DNA of 64,000 nt from Methylophaga sp. (GCA_020831825.1 JAFIFW010000005.1:343120-407119), one strand, 5' to 3'; shown: positions 28,233 through 37,813, counted from the stretch's first letter. Program-made: numbers and translations. The notes: generated from the sequence alone by a model not told the origin.

Positions 28233-30407
28233 ATGTTAGCAGCCGCACAGGAAGTGACACTCTCAGTTCAGGGAATGACCTGTGCTTCCTGTGTCAGTCG
28301 GGTTGAAAAAGCTTTGCGGTCAATTGCCGAAGTGGACGCAGGCAGTGTTCGAGTGAACCTGGCCTCAGAGCAAGCTCGATTCAAGCTCAACTCGGCAACT
28401 ACATCAGACAAATTGATAGAAGCGCTCAGTAAGGCGGGTTATCAGGCGCAATTGCTTGATGCCTTACACCCCTCAAGCACAGCAAAGCACTCAAATAAAG
28501 GCTGGAAAGTCATTGTCGCCAGTCTATTGAGCGCACCACTGGTTTTACCGATGCTGCCAATGTTATTTGGCTATGAATGGCTGCTTAATGGCTGGATTCA
28601 ATGGGCACTGGCAACGCCGGTGCAATTTTGGCTGGCTGCAGACTTTTACAAAAATGCCTGGAACGCTGTCCGCCGGTTCAGCGGCAATATGGATCTGCTG
28701 GTGGCGATTGGCACCTCTGCCGCATATGGTCTATCCATTTATCTGCATCTGGATGGTGAGACGCATCTCTATTTTGAGGCCTCAGCGGTCATCATCACCT
28801 TGGTGTTACTGGGCCGTTGGCTGGAAGCCCGGGCAAAGCGAAAAACGACGGAAGCCATTCAGGCCTTACAGGCACTTCGGCCTGATACCGTTCGAATCGT
28901 CAGGAAATCAGTGGTCATGGATTTGCCGATTGCTGAGTTGCGTCAGAATGATGTTTTTATGATTCGCCCCGGCGAACGCATCGCCGCCGATGGCGTCATC
29001 ATTGACGGCAATAGCCATGTGGATGAATCGATGCTGACCGGTGAGAGCCGGTCGGTCAGAAAACACATCGATGACAAGGTGACCGGCGGCGCTGTCAATT
29101 TGGATGGTTTGATCACGGTTCGCGCCACAGCGGTCGGCGCGGAGTCGGTGCTGGCACAGATCATCAGAATGGTTGAAGATGCCCAGTCTGCCAAGCCGGA
29201 TATTCAGCGGCTGGTGGATAAGGTCAGTTCGGTCTTTGTGCCGGTTGTGGTGGTGATTGCCCTGTTGACCCTGGCGGGTTGGTTGTTTGTCGGCGCTGGC
29301 TGGGAACGAGCAATTATTAATGCGGTGTCGGTACTGGTGATTGCCTGTCCTTGTGCATTGGGGCTGGCGACACCGGCTGCAATTATGGCGGGCACCGGCG
29401 TTGCCGCCAGTTTTGGCATTTTGATCAAAGACGCACAGGCCTTGGAGCAGGCTTATCGCGTCAAAGCCGTGGTGTTTGATAAAACCGGCACGCTGACAGA
29501 GGGCAAGCCAGTACTCACTTCTGTTCATGTCGCTGAAAATGATAGTGCTGACAAGTTACTGCAACTTGCCTTCAGCCTTGAACAATCCAGTCATCATCCC
29601 TTGGCGAGAGCCGTGACGGAGGCGGCCATTGAGCGATCTATCGAAGCGCTGCCAGCAGAAGAGTTAACGGAAATTGCAGGCCAGGGTTTACATGCACAAG
29701 TGCAGGGACGGCCATTATGGATTGGCAATCATACTCTGATGAAATCGCTTTCATTGACTGAATCGGCATTGGCCGAGTTGATGCCGGTCAGTAGCAGTCA
29801 GCAGGACAGTGTTGCCTGGCTGGCCGCGGGCCATCCGGCTCGGCTGCTAGGGTGCATGACTTTTGCCGATGCCATCAAGCCAGGCAGCCGTCAGGCGGTG
29901 CAACAGTTGCAGACCATGAACATCATGACGGTGTTGATGACCGGAGATAATGAGGCTGCTGCATCCAAGGTGGCCAGTCAGCTTGAAATCGACACGGTGC
30001 TGGCCGACCAAACGCCTGACAGTAAAGCATTGGCCTTGCAGGATTTAAGAATACATCATCAACCTGTCGCCATGGTCGGCGATGGCATTAACGACGCACC
30101 GGCGCTGGCTTCGGCAGACGTCAGCTTTGCAATGTCTACCGGCACTGATGTGGCAATGCATGCGGCCGATATCACCCTGATGCGGGCCGATCCGGGCTTG
30201 GTCGCCGCCACCATTGATATTTCAAGGCGCACCTATCGGAAAATACGCCAGAATCTGTTCTGGGCGTTTATCTACAACCTGTGCGGCATACCCTTGGCCG
30301 CCTTTGGTTTTCTCAATCCGATGATAGCCGGTGGGGCCATGGCCTTGAGTTCAGTCAGCGTTGTAAGCAACGCTTTGCTGCTACGCCGTTGGCGACCAGG
30401 TCGGTAA
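28233..30407 (+). CDS. copA: Copper-exporting P1B-type ATPase
   Basis: Inner-membrane Cu(I) pump of 724 residues. One N-terminal metal-binding domain has GMTCASC (14-20). The membrane metal site CPC is at 372-374 in IACPCALG. The phosphorylation motif DKTGTLTEGKP has its Asp at 416. The HP motif (SSHHPLARA) of the nucleotide-binding domain and the GDGINDAPAL hinge are intact, as is the C-terminal N..S..VVSNALLLRR helix. No copper regulator (CueR/CsoR) is adjacent. Confidence 0.95.
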   Translation: MLAAAQEVTLSVQGMTCASCVSRVEKALRSIAEVDAGSVRVNLASEQARFKLNSATTSDKLIEALSKAGYQAQLLDALHPSSTAKHSNKGWKVIVASLLSAPLVLPMLPMLFGYEWLLNGWIQWALATPVQFWLAADFYKNAWNAVRRFSGNMDLLVAIGTSAAYGLSIYLHLDGETHLYFEASAVIITLVLLGRWLEARAKRKTTEAIQALQALRPDTVRIVRKSVVMDLPIAELRQNDVFMIRPGERIAADGVIIDGNSHVDESMLTGESRSVRKHIDDKVTGGAVNLDGLITVRATAVGAESVLAQIIRMVEDAQSAKPDIQRLVDKVSSVFVPVVVVIALLTLAGWLFVGAGWERAIINAVSVLVIACPCALGLATPAAIMAGTGVAASFGILIKDAQALEQAYRVKAVVFDKTGTLTEGKPVLTSVHVAENDSADKLLQLAFSLEQSSHHPLARAVTEAAIERSIEALPAEELTEIAGQGLHAQVQGRPLWIGNHTLMKSLSLTESALAELMPVSSSQQDSVAWLAAGHPARLLGCMTFADAIKPGSRQAVQQLQTMNIMTVLMTGDNEAAASKVASQLEIDTVLADQTPDSKALALQDLRIHHQPVAMVGDGINDAPALASADVSFAMSTGTDVAMHAADITLMRADPGLVAATIDISRRTYRKIRQNLFWAFIYNLCGIPLAAFGFLNPMIAGGAMALSSVSVVSNALLLRRWRPGR

Positions 30408-30429
30408 ACCGACCCGAAAAAAACAGAGT

Positions 30430-30443
30430 CTGATCCAGATCAA
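30430..30443. promoter_or_regulatory. FNR/DNR-type box upstream of the iron-sulfur repair gene
   Basis: CTGAT-CCAG-ATCAA matches the FNR-family palindrome TTGAT-N4-ATCAA at 9 of 10 positions. It lies about 75 bp before the start of the YtfE/RIC-like gene, a usual distance for activation by FNR, ANR or the NO-responsive DNR. Confidence 0.6.
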
Positions 30444-30518
30444 ATTAAGCGTGTTTTTCGATTTGCGACGGTCAGCATTTGCCTATGATTAGCGAAAGTC
30501 ATTCCAAAGGAGATCCCA

Positions 30519-31202
30519 ATGGTGGATATGACACTCGCACAGTGGCGGTTGGCAGAACTGGCTATTCACTATCCTGGAGCCACCGCAGTATTGTTCAAGC
30601 ATCAGCTTGATTTTTGTCAGGCTGGTCAGACGAGGCTGGCAGATGCAGCCGTTGCAAGACAGTTGGATATCGAGGCGTTGATCAGCACCCTGAGCAAGTA
30701 TCAGACGCAGGCGGATGATACCGATTGGTCGCAATACGACAGTGATACCCTGATTGCGCATATTTTGCATCGTTATCACGAGCGGCACCGACAGCAGTTT
30801 CCCGAACTTATCCGGCTTGCTGAACGAGTTGAGCTGGATAATGTCAATCATGCGGCTTGCCCGAGTGGTCTGGTCTTGCTTTTGATGGATATGCAGTTTT
30901 CGCTGGAAACGCATATGCAAAAAGAAGAACAAGTGCTGTTTCCGATCATTTTGTCAGGCATCAACCGTTTGGCATCGGCACCGCTATCACGGATGCGCGA
31001 GGAAGATGAGGCGCATCAGGCAGATCTGCAACAGTTGCAGCAAATCACCCATCAATTCACCCCGCCGCGAGATGCCTCAATCACATGGCAAGCTTTGTAC
31101 AACAATCTGCAATGGCTGTACCGGGATCTGCAACAACATATTCAACTGGAAAATGACATTCTGTTTGCCCGTGTCGAGCACGGTCACACATCACTTGCCT
31201 GA
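30519..31202 (+). CDS. ytfE: Di-iron iron-sulfur cluster repair protein (RIC/YtfE/ScdA family)
   Basis: Cytosolic hemerythrin-like protein of 227 residues that helps restore iron-sulfur clusters damaged by nitric oxide or peroxide. The N-terminal short domain has the Cys motif LDFCQAGQTRL (ScdA_N-like). The following four-helix part carries the di-iron ligands in HRYHERHRQQFPEL, ETHMQKEEQVLFP, EDEAHQAD and QHIQLENDILFARVE. GGAGAT precedes the ATG. An FNR/DNR-type box upstream and an NsrR-like gene elsewhere in the window support a nitrosative-stress role. Confidence 0.88.
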   Translation: MVDMTLAQWRLAELAIHYPGATAVLFKHQLDFCQAGQTRLADAAVARQLDIEALISTLSKYQTQADDTDWSQYDSDTLIAHILHRYHERHRQQFPELIRLAERVELDNVNHAACPSGLVLLLMDMQFSLETHMQKEEQVLFPIILSGINRLASAPLSRMREEDEAHQADLQQLQQITHQFTPPRDASITWQALYNNLQWLYRDLQQHIQLENDILFARVEHGHTSLA

Positions 31203-31313
31203 TAGCTGAATAGATATCCAGCCAGCAGTGTTTTTGCGGCAATCGGCGTTTGCGGATTTTATTGACTCGGCACGAGTCATAGAATCATTAAAACGATTTT
31301 TCCGGAGTCTTTT

Positions 31314-31808
31314 ATGTCTTTTGCCCGAACATGCAAACAATGGCTGGTGCTTTTGTTGATTTTGCCGCTTATGGCCGCCTGTGCTTCACGCTCTCAAAGT
31401 CAGTATTACGCCGATGAGGTCGGTGGCGTGATGTCGGTTGAAAATGTGGTCGTCAACTCATCGCGAATGGTCAGAATCGAAGGCATGGGTGAAGGAACAC
31501 GTCCCGGTTGGGGCGCTGCAATTGGTGCAACGGTGGCTGGTGCGACGGCTTATGGCATTACCGAAGCGGATAACCCGGCAGGTATTGCCATCACCATTGT
31601 GGCCTTGGTGGGCGGTGCACTGGCCGGTCAGTTTATTGACGAAAAATCGCGCTCGAGTCTGGGTGTTGAATATATCCTCAGCAGGGATAATGGTGACACC
31701 ATCGCCGTTGTGCAGGCGGTTCGAAGTGCAGATGAGCGTCTGGATGCCGGTACGCCTGCTCACTTGATGCGTGGTCAGCGTGGCTACGTGCGAGTGGTGC
31801 CCCGCTAA
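31314..31808 (+). CDS. Glycine-zipper outer-membrane lipoprotein (SlyB-like)
   Basis: Exported lipoprotein of 164 residues. The lipobox MAAC puts the lipidated Cys at about residue 23. The middle has a glycine-zipper hairpin (GWGAAIGATVAGATAYGI, then IVALVGGALAGQFID), as in SlyB/Pcp lipoproteins of the outer membrane. The C-terminus forms short strands ending YVRVVPR. CGGAG lies before the start. The function is structural or unknown. It lies 37 bp before the next lipoprotein. Confidence 0.82.
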   Translation: MSFARTCKQWLVLLLILPLMAACASRSQSQYYADEVGGVMSVENVVVNSSRMVRIEGMGEGTRPGWGAAIGATVAGATAYGITEADNPAGIAITIVALVGGALAGQFIDEKSRSSLGVEYILSRDNGDTIAVVQAVRSADERLDAGTPAHLMRGQRGYVRVVPR

Positions 31809-31844
31809 TTCACCCACTAAATCGAGTGTCTGCATACTGACGTC

Positions 31845-32894
31845 ATGAAGCGTCACTGGACTCTGGTAGTCGTGCTGGTGTTGGCGGCATTATTGTCTGC
31901 TTGTGACCCCTTTGCAAAGCCAGACAGTCTGATGGATGAGTATGTCAACCGACTGGCCCGGGTATTGAATCTTGATGCCCAATTCAGCGACATCGAAGCC
32001 TCGCCCAGACTGCCGCGAATGCGTGAGCGCCGCCTGGAAATTGAAGCGATTGACCTCGGCATGCTGGATTTTTTGGCATTTTATGGTTGTGATTTGCAGC
32101 ATGTCATTGGTGAGCGAACGGCTATTCTTGGTCGCGTGATGCAACCTTTGAACCTGTTGCAATACGAGTTGCGGTTTCTTGCAGCCGCACAGGATTGTTT
32201 GCCGGAAATTACCAATGAGCAGCGCCGCGCACGCTTACTGGCGGTCATGCAGCACAAGCAGGAAAACCTGCCGAAAGTCATTTGGAATGCGACCTGGACA
32301 GTGCCGGAAATTGAAAACCTGTTGTCACCCTCAAGAGGGCGTTACCCGGTCGATGCAGGTTTAGCACGGGTCGGCACCCTGGTGGACCAACTGCAGGATA
32401 TCCATCGCCGATTCGAGTTATTGCTGGCTGGCGATCACCCGCAAGATCTGATTCCCGTCGCAGCCGCCTATCAACAATGGCAGTATCGTTCTGATGGTGG
32501 CCAGCTATTGAACAGTGCTCGATTGTTAACCACCCGGCTGGATGATGCCAGCGAGCTATTAAAGCAAAGGCTGACCGATGCGCCATTGTGTTATCAGGGC
32601 AAACCCAATCAGCGAGCCCGGCAGATGCACAGCATGTTTCTCAGTGTTTATATTGGTGAGGTGCAGCCCTATATTTCCTTGGTGTACCGGGCAGCAGAAC
32701 AACTGTTCTTCGCGCTGGCACAGCTGGCAGAGCAGCAGTCAGCGATCATGCCCGACAGCATGCAGGACTATTACCAGCAGACTTTGCTTCAGTCCGAGCA
32801 AAACCTCTGGGGCGAGCTGGATAAAGCCGTGCAACAACACACTGATTTGTGGCAGCAATTGCTGGATCAGTGCGGTATGCGTCCGGGGTATTAA
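31845..32894 (+). CDS. DUF3080-type lipoprotein
   Basis: Predicted lipoprotein of 349 residues. The signal peptide ends at a lipobox LLSAC (Cys at about 20), followed by Asp-Pro. The rest is mostly helical, with RLPRMRERRLEI, FLAFYGCDLQHVIGERTAILGRV and LRFLAAAQDC. This pattern fits the uncharacterised DUF3080 family of gammaproteobacteria. No enzyme motif is seen. It lies 37 bp after the glycine-zipper lipoprotein. Confidence 0.75.
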   Translation: MKRHWTLVVVLVLAALLSACDPFAKPDSLMDEYVNRLARVLNLDAQFSDIEASPRLPRMRERRLEIEAIDLGMLDFLAFYGCDLQHVIGERTAILGRVMQPLNLLQYELRFLAAAQDCLPEITNEQRRARLLAVMQHKQENLPKVIWNATWTVPEIENLLSPSRGRYPVDAGLARVGTLVDQLQDIHRRFELLLAGDHPQDLIPVAAAYQQWQYRSDGGQLLNSARLLTTRLDDASELLKQRLTDAPLCYQGKPNQRARQMHSMFLSVYIGEVQPYISLVYRAAEQLFFALAQLAEQQSAIMPDSMQDYYQQTLLQSEQNLWGELDKAVQQHTDLWQQLLDQCGMRPGY

Positions 32895-32991
32895 ACGCGG
32901 TTATTATTCAGACAGCCATAAGGCATCTAATATCAGCATTGCTCTGCCGGATAATTCAGACTATCTTTATCGGGTCACAGCAGAGGACCCT

Positions 32992-33720
32992 ATGACTTAC
33001 TGTTTAGCCATTAACCTGGATGAAGGACTGGTTCTGACCTCGGATTCAAGAACCAATGCCGGCATCGATCAAGTCAGTGTTTACAGCAAAATGACACGCT
33101 GTGAAACGCATGCCGACAGAAGTCTGGTACTGATGAGCGCCGGCAATCTTGCGACTACGCAGTTTGTGATTGAGCAGCTCAATCGTGATATTCGTGAAGG
33201 CCAGCCACATAACCTGAATACGCTCAGCTACATGTCGGACACCGCGGATTATGTTGGCGAGATTCTTAGCAGCCGCATACGCCGCTACTCCGATAATGAA
33301 GCCTCTGGTTTTGCGCCCGAGGCTACACTGCTGCTGGCCGGACAAATTCAGGGGAGTCCTCCACAAGCATTCATGATTTACCCCCAGGGCAATCACATCA
33401 CCACTTCACGTGAAACGCCTTATCTGCAAATCGGCGAAAGTAAATACGGTAAACCGGTGTTGGACAGGTTTATTCGCCCGGAAACCTCCTTGCTGGATGC
33501 CGCGACCTGCTCACTGATATCAATGGATTCCACCATGCAAAGTAATGTCAGTGTCGGACCACCTATTGAAGTGCTGATTTACAAGAAAGACAGTTATGAT
33601 CTGAGTTATCACCAGCGTTTCGAAGCAGAGCACCCCTATCTGGTGGAATTGCGCAGAGCCTGGGGCCAGCGGCTCAGAGAAGCCTTTATGGAAATGCCGC
33701 GCCTTGATGCGCAACAATGA
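32992..33720 (+). CDS. Anbu-type proteasome-like peptidase subunit
   Basis: Cytosolic Ntn-hydrolase of 242 residues, a bacterial relative of proteasome beta subunits. The start MTYC places a catalytic Thr at position 1 after Met removal, with no pro-peptide. The typical Anbu stretch LDEGLVLTSDSRTNAGIDQ follows directly. AGAGGA precedes the ATG at 32992; the frame is open further upstream but overlaps the DUF3080 gene. In known genomes Anbu sits with a circularly permuted ATP-grasp, an alpha-E protein and a transglutaminase or zinc peptidase. Here these genes converge on it with no spacer at all (stop codons adjacent at 33720/33721). Substrates are unknown. Confidence 0.88.
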   Translation: MTYCLAINLDEGLVLTSDSRTNAGIDQVSVYSKMTRCETHADRSLVLMSAGNLATTQFVIEQLNRDIREGQPHNLNTLSYMSDTADYVGEILSSRIRRYSDNEASGFAPEATLLLAGQIQGSPPQAFMIYPQGNHITTSRETPYLQIGESKYGKPVLDRFIRPETSLLDAATCSLISMDSTMQSNVSVGPPIEVLIYKKDSYDLSYHQRFEAEHPYLVELRRAWGQRLREAFMEMPRLDAQQ

Positions 33721-34731
33721 TCAGCCATTCTGCTGATGAATCAATTGATGTATCAGATGCAGCTTGCGTTGCGCCGGTTCTGAAATTACAAACGGGTAAG
33801 CGTCGGCATTACCGATACTGCGGTTAAGCGCATTGAGTACCACCACCAGCTGAGACCATTCCGACAGCCACTCCTGAAAGTCGGCCTCGTTTTCTGGGTG
33901 GGTAATCATGTCAAATGACACGGCGGTCTGCAGTGTTTCCTGCATCAGCAGATAATGTGCCCAGGTTTCAGCCCAATCTTCCAGCGGGTGAGCGCTGGCG
34001 TAGGCCGAAATAAAAAATTCCTGCCAATCCGGTCTTGGCCCATGCTGATAATAGTCCTGAAGGGCCGCTTGATAGTCGGCGGTCTCATCGCCAAACAACT
34101 TTCTGAATGCGGCATGTGATGGGGAATTGGCAATCAGTCGATCCCAGTAAAAATGCCCCATTTCATGACGAAAATGACCGAGCAGGGTTCGATAGGGTTC
34201 ATTCATCGCTTCGCGAGTGGCTTCACGATAGCTGCTGTCAGCTTCTGCGGCATTCAGCGTGATCACCCCGTTCAGATGCCCACTGAGCACCTGTTCATCC
34301 TGTACCTTCGGGTTACTCCATTTATCCTCAAGAAAGCGAAATTCCAGTGGTTGACCGTTGCGTTGTTGAACCGGCAGGCCAAGACTGAACACGCCATGCA
34401 GCATCCGTTTTTTTGAGGATTCGAGCACGCTCCAGCGTCGCACATTTCTGAGCAGGTTTTGATCAGGAATAACCCGGGTCATCCGACAGGAGATGCATTG
34501 AACTTGTGACTCATCATCGGCCATCAACCAGTTGCATTGCATGTCGTGCTGATGGTGAGTGCAGCGACGATAGGTTTTGCCGATGATGGTGCGGGCACGA
34601 CTATCGGGCAATGCCTCAATTGTATGCAGTTCGAGTGATTCGGGATCAAAGCCCAGCAGGCTGCCGCAGCGATTACAGTGAGTATTCTCGAAAAATATCT
34701 CTTGACCGCAGGTGCAAAAAAATCGCTTCAT
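33721..34731 (-). CDS. Putative zinc metallopeptidase with N-terminal zinc ribbons (COG4307-like)
   Basis: Protein of 336 residues. Two Cys pairs near the N-terminus (FFCTCGQ and CNRCGSLLG) and another set (C-x2-C in QCISCR) form zinc-ribbon-like modules. The middle has the zincin motif HFRHEMGHFYWD, with a downstream conserved acidic and Trp-rich stretch (WAETWAHYL). It starts in an ATGA overlap with the alpha-E gene, so it is the last gene of the ATP-grasp/alpha-E operon. Family members are predicted peptidases of the Anbu/ATP-grasp context; the activity is inferred. Confidence 0.8.
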   Translation of the reverse strand: MKRFFCTCGQEIFFENTHCNRCGSLLGFDPESLELHTIEALPDSRARTIIGKTYRRCTHHQHDMQCNWLMADDESQVQCISCRMTRVIPDQNLLRNVRRWSVLESSKKRMLHGVFSLGLPVQQRNGQPLEFRFLEDKWSNPKVQDEQVLSGHLNGVITLNAAEADSSYREATREAMNEPYRTLLGHFRHEMGHFYWDRLIANSPSHAAFRKLFGDETADYQAALQDYYQHGPRPDWQEFFISAYASAHPLEDWAETWAHYLLMQETLQTAVSFDMITHPENEADFQEWLSEWSQLVVVLNALNRSIGNADAYPFVISEPAQRKLHLIHQLIHQQNG

Positions 34732-35669
34732 GAGGTATGAACCGGATAAAACCATTGATGACTTATGGCTGTGTTCAGTGCCGCCAGTCGAATTTGCAGG
34801 GCATCCATCCGATTATGAATTTCCTCTGCGGGCAGGTTTTCCTGCGGGTTTTGAAACATGAACTCAATGCTTTGTCGGTGATGGTCAATTACTTTATGAG
34901 CACCGGGCAACGGGCTCAGATAACGACTGATCGCGGTCAGTGAAAAAAACAATGAACGCGGGAAAGCCGAATCTCGCAACAAAAATGCCAGCACTGCCTC
35001 GGCGTTTACATCGCTGTTACGGCTATGGGTAAACATTTGCTGGGCACTGAGCGCGCGAAGTAAATGACTCCACAAAATGCCTTCAACAGCGCGCATTGAT
35101 TGGCTGCGATTCTCAGCCAGCAATAGCGAAGCCAGTTCTAGAATCCGGCTGGTCATGTCGGCGCGTTCCAGATGTTTGGCGGTCTGCATGAAATAATAGC
35201 CATGATTTCTGCTCATATGATTTGCCAGTATGCCCCAGACTGTCTGGCAGCGTTCAGACATATTCAGCAACAGCTTCTGACGTCGCCGCCGATTGCTGAT
35301 GGCAGACAGCTCGCTTTTCATCAGCAAATACAACTCATTGACCTGCTCCCAGGTTTCCTCCGGCAGAATATCCAGCGATGTTCGGGCGTTTTCTCGCAAG
35401 GCTGACAAAGAGTTAATCAATGAGATGGCGTTATTCTCATCGGCCAGTAAAAAATGCATCACATTGTTTTCATTGATTTCGTCATAACTGGCGTGGAAAA
35501 ACAATTCGCCATCAAAAATGGTCACCAGAGTAAACCAGCCTACTTCGACATCAGTTGGCAGATCCATCAACAAATTGGTGTGGACATTGATAAGACGTGC
35601 TGTGTTTTCAACACGCTCAAGATAGCGCGCCAGCCAGTACACACGCTCGGCAACTCGTGACAACATCAT
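34728..35669 (-). CDS. Alpha-E domain protein (COG2307)
   Basis: All-helical protein of 313 residues. The start MMLSRVAERVYWLARYLERVENTAR is a hallmark of alpha-E proteins. RNHGYYFMQTAKHLERADMTSRILEL is the second conserved helix pair. No catalytic motif is visible. The family is almost always next to the circularly permuted ATP-grasp protein, as here (4-bp overlap at 35666-35669), and is thought to be its partner in a predicted peptide-synthesis or tagging system. Biochemical function is unknown. Confidence 0.85.
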   Translation of the reverse strand: MMLSRVAERVYWLARYLERVENTARLINVHTNLLMDLPTDVEVGWFTLVTIFDGELFFHASYDEINENNVMHFLLADENNAISLINSLSALRENARTSLDILPEETWEQVNELYLLMKSELSAISNRRRRQKLLLNMSERCQTVWGILANHMSRNHGYYFMQTAKHLERADMTSRILELASLLLAENRSQSMRAVEGILWSHLLRALSAQQMFTHSRNSDVNAEAVLAFLLRDSAFPRSLFFSLTAISRYLSPLPGAHKVIDHHRQSIEFMFQNPQENLPAEEIHNRMDALQIRLAALNTAISHQWFYPVHTS

Positions 35670-37126
35670 AGACTGACTCCTGAGCCATTTTCATCGACCA
35701 CCCAGGTATCCTTGCTGCCACCCCCCTGAGAAGAGTTCACCACCAGTGAGCCTTCGACCAGCGCCACCCGGGTCAAACCTCCGGGGGTGACGTAATGATC
35801 GCGACCCGACAAGATAAACGGCCGCAGATCCACATGTCTCGGAGCAACATGATCGCCTGCGATGGTAGGCGAAACCGACAATTTTAATGTCGGTTGGGCG
35901 ATGTAGTTATCAGGATCTTCTTGCAGTAATTTGCGAAACTCCTCGATTTTAGCCTTGCTGGAATGTGGTCCGACCAGCATGCCATAGCCACCAGATTCGT
36001 TGGCTGGCTTCACCACCAGATCCGGCAGGTGGTCGAGCACATGTGCAAGCTGATCCGGATCACGACACAACCAGGTCGGCACATTGGGTAACAGGGGTTC
36101 TTCGTTCAGATAGTAGCGAATCATTTCCGGCACATAGGCATAAATCACCTTGTCATCGGCGACACCACAGCCAGGCGCGTTGGCAATGGCGATTTTGCCA
36201 TCGCGCCAGCTTTGCATGATGCCGGGAATGCCCAGTACGGAATCCTCCCGAAATACCAGCGGATCGATAAAATCATCATCAATACGCCGATAAATCACAT
36301 CCACCCGCTCCAGACCATGAATGGTTTTCATGTAGACATAACCATCCTGACCGACCAGTAAATCAGCACCTTCGAGCAGGATCAGACCGGCCTGCTGTGC
36401 CAGCGAGGCATGTTCGTAGTAGGCAGAGTTGTAGATTCCGGGCGTCAGCAGTGCCATGGTTGGCTGGCTCAGTTCGGGACGCAATGAAGCCAGCATACTC
36501 GCCAGGTGTGTCGGGTAATCATTCACCGGACTGATGGACAGCAGTTTGAACAGCTCTGGCAGGATGCGTTTGGTGGTTTTACGGTTTTCCAGCATATAGG
36601 CGACACCGGAAGGCACGCGCAGATTGTCTTCCAGCACATAGAGCGTAGCGTTGTGGTCACGCACCAGATCAGAGCCACAGATATGTGCCCAGACGCCAAA
36701 CGCTGGTTGCATGCCGCTACATTGAGGCCGATAGCCTTTGGATTGATAGACCACATCGGCAGGAATCAGACCATCCTTGATAATCTGGCCTTCGTTGTAG
36801 ATGTCGTTAATGAACTGATTTAAGGCACGCACTCGCTGAATCAGCCCCTTTTCAGTGCAGTCCCACTCTCGCTTGGCAATCATTCGGGGAATAATGTCAA
36901 AGGGCCAGGCGCGATCAATATTGCCTGCATCACTGTAGACGGTGAAGGTAATGCCTCGCTCTAGCATCTCCAGCTCAGAATCGGCCACACGCTGCTCGAA
37001 AGCCTCACGGCGCATGGATTGCAGGTAGTCCAGAAGTCGATAACTAAAGTGCCGGGGCTGATAAGGCCCGGCCATCAATTCGTCATGAAATTCGCCCGGA
37101 TTATAGTCACGCCACATATGCATCAT
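35666..37126 (-). CDS. Circularly permuted ATP-grasp type 2 protein (COG2308)
   Basis: Predicted ATP-dependent carboxylate-amine ligase of 486 residues and first gene of the operon. Visible family features are the N-terminal RERGITF-like segment (LERGITFTVY), the DIIPRMI stretch, VLEDNLRVPSGVAYMLENR, DVIYRRIDDDFIDPL and VVKPANESGGYGM, plus QPTLKLSVSPT and RHVDLRPFIL. The VVKPANESGGYGM segment is the permuted ATP-binding loop. Such proteins are proposed to make peptide tags. An M-M start gives two possible ATGs. Divergent from the 687-bp region to its right. Confidence 0.88.
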   Translation of the reverse strand: MMHMWRDYNPGEFHDELMAGPYQPRHFSYRLLDYLQSMRREAFEQRVADSELEMLERGITFTVYSDAGNIDRAWPFDIIPRMIAKREWDCTEKGLIQRVRALNQFINDIYNEGQIIKDGLIPADVVYQSKGYRPQCSGMQPAFGVWAHICGSDLVRDHNATLYVLEDNLRVPSGVAYMLENRKTTKRILPELFKLLSISPVNDYPTHLASMLASLRPELSQPTMALLTPGIYNSAYYEHASLAQQAGLILLEGADLLVGQDGYVYMKTIHGLERVDVIYRRIDDDFIDPLVFREDSVLGIPGIMQSWRDGKIAIANAPGCGVADDKVIYAYVPEMIRYYLNEEPLLPNVPTWLCRDPDQLAHVLDHLPDLVVKPANESGGYGMLVGPHSSKAKIEEFRKLLQEDPDNYIAQPTLKLSVSPTIAGDHVAPRHVDLRPFILSGRDHYVTPGGLTRVALVEGSLVVNSSQGGGSKDTWVVDENGSGVSL

Positions 37127-37813
37127 GCTGGGTCGTCTCGTTTGTGTTGGATATCAGCAATGCTCTAGCAAAAGCTATGCCCTCTGATAGCGAAACAGCT
37201 TTGGCCTGAAGAGTTCAGTTTGTGACGAGGTGACTATTGTCAAATTAATCGGTAATACACACACTTGTTTGATGCTAATAATTTTGGAGTATTGGCAGGA
37301 AAATACCGGTCGCTTATGCTGAGCTGATGTGAGAGCCTTAGCTTATCTGCCTGATGAAGAGGTGGCTTTGCAGAAAATCGCGAACCTGCAATCCAAGATG
37401 GGAGGCCACAGTGCCTGTTCAACAACAAGCCAGTATCAATGAGCAAATAGATGGTACCGAGGGTGTCAGGAAAGCCTTTGCCAAAACCACCAAACAAGGA
37501 ATGTGGGTCGGTGCTTATTTTCCATTTGCATAGACATGGCGTGGCGCGTGCGCGTGGAGCAATTTAATTTCTTTTCCGATTTGTTTGCAGATCCGTGACT
37601 TTACATTGAAAAAGCAGGGGATTCCAAAGTTCGGCAGATTCACGCCCATGTCGAGTCTGTGAGAGCGAAGTGTCGGCCTTGCAGAGCTGCATCGCAATCA
37701 CACTGGGTAAGCTTGATTATCCGGCGGCCTTGAAATTGCCATTGATGGATAACTTCACGCCACCAGTGCTCCTGCTTTCCAAGTCAACATTCGCCGTGGT
37801 CTGACGGCTTCAG
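37127..37813. other. Gene-less region with possible decayed coding remnants
   Basis: No intact gene is seen in these 687 bp. The plus strand holds broken stretches that look protein-like in shifting frames: one reading VALQKIANLQSKMGG near 37360, one reading INEQIDGTEGVRKAF near 37440, and GKLDYPAALKLPLMDNF near 37710 with the next frame giving PAFQVNIRRGL. They could be one decayed gene, but I cannot identify it. The two minus-strand open frames here look like shadows. Confidence 0.35.

Noticed and set aside
30392..30415. Hairpin GGTCGG-TAAA-CCGACC at the end of copA as a terminator
   Set aside because: It is followed by A residues, not T, on the coding strand, so it lacks the U-tract.
37240..37697. 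Two minus-strand frames of 85 and 60 codons
   Set aside because: Unlikely amino acid composition and no start signals; the plus-strand remnants are more protein-like.
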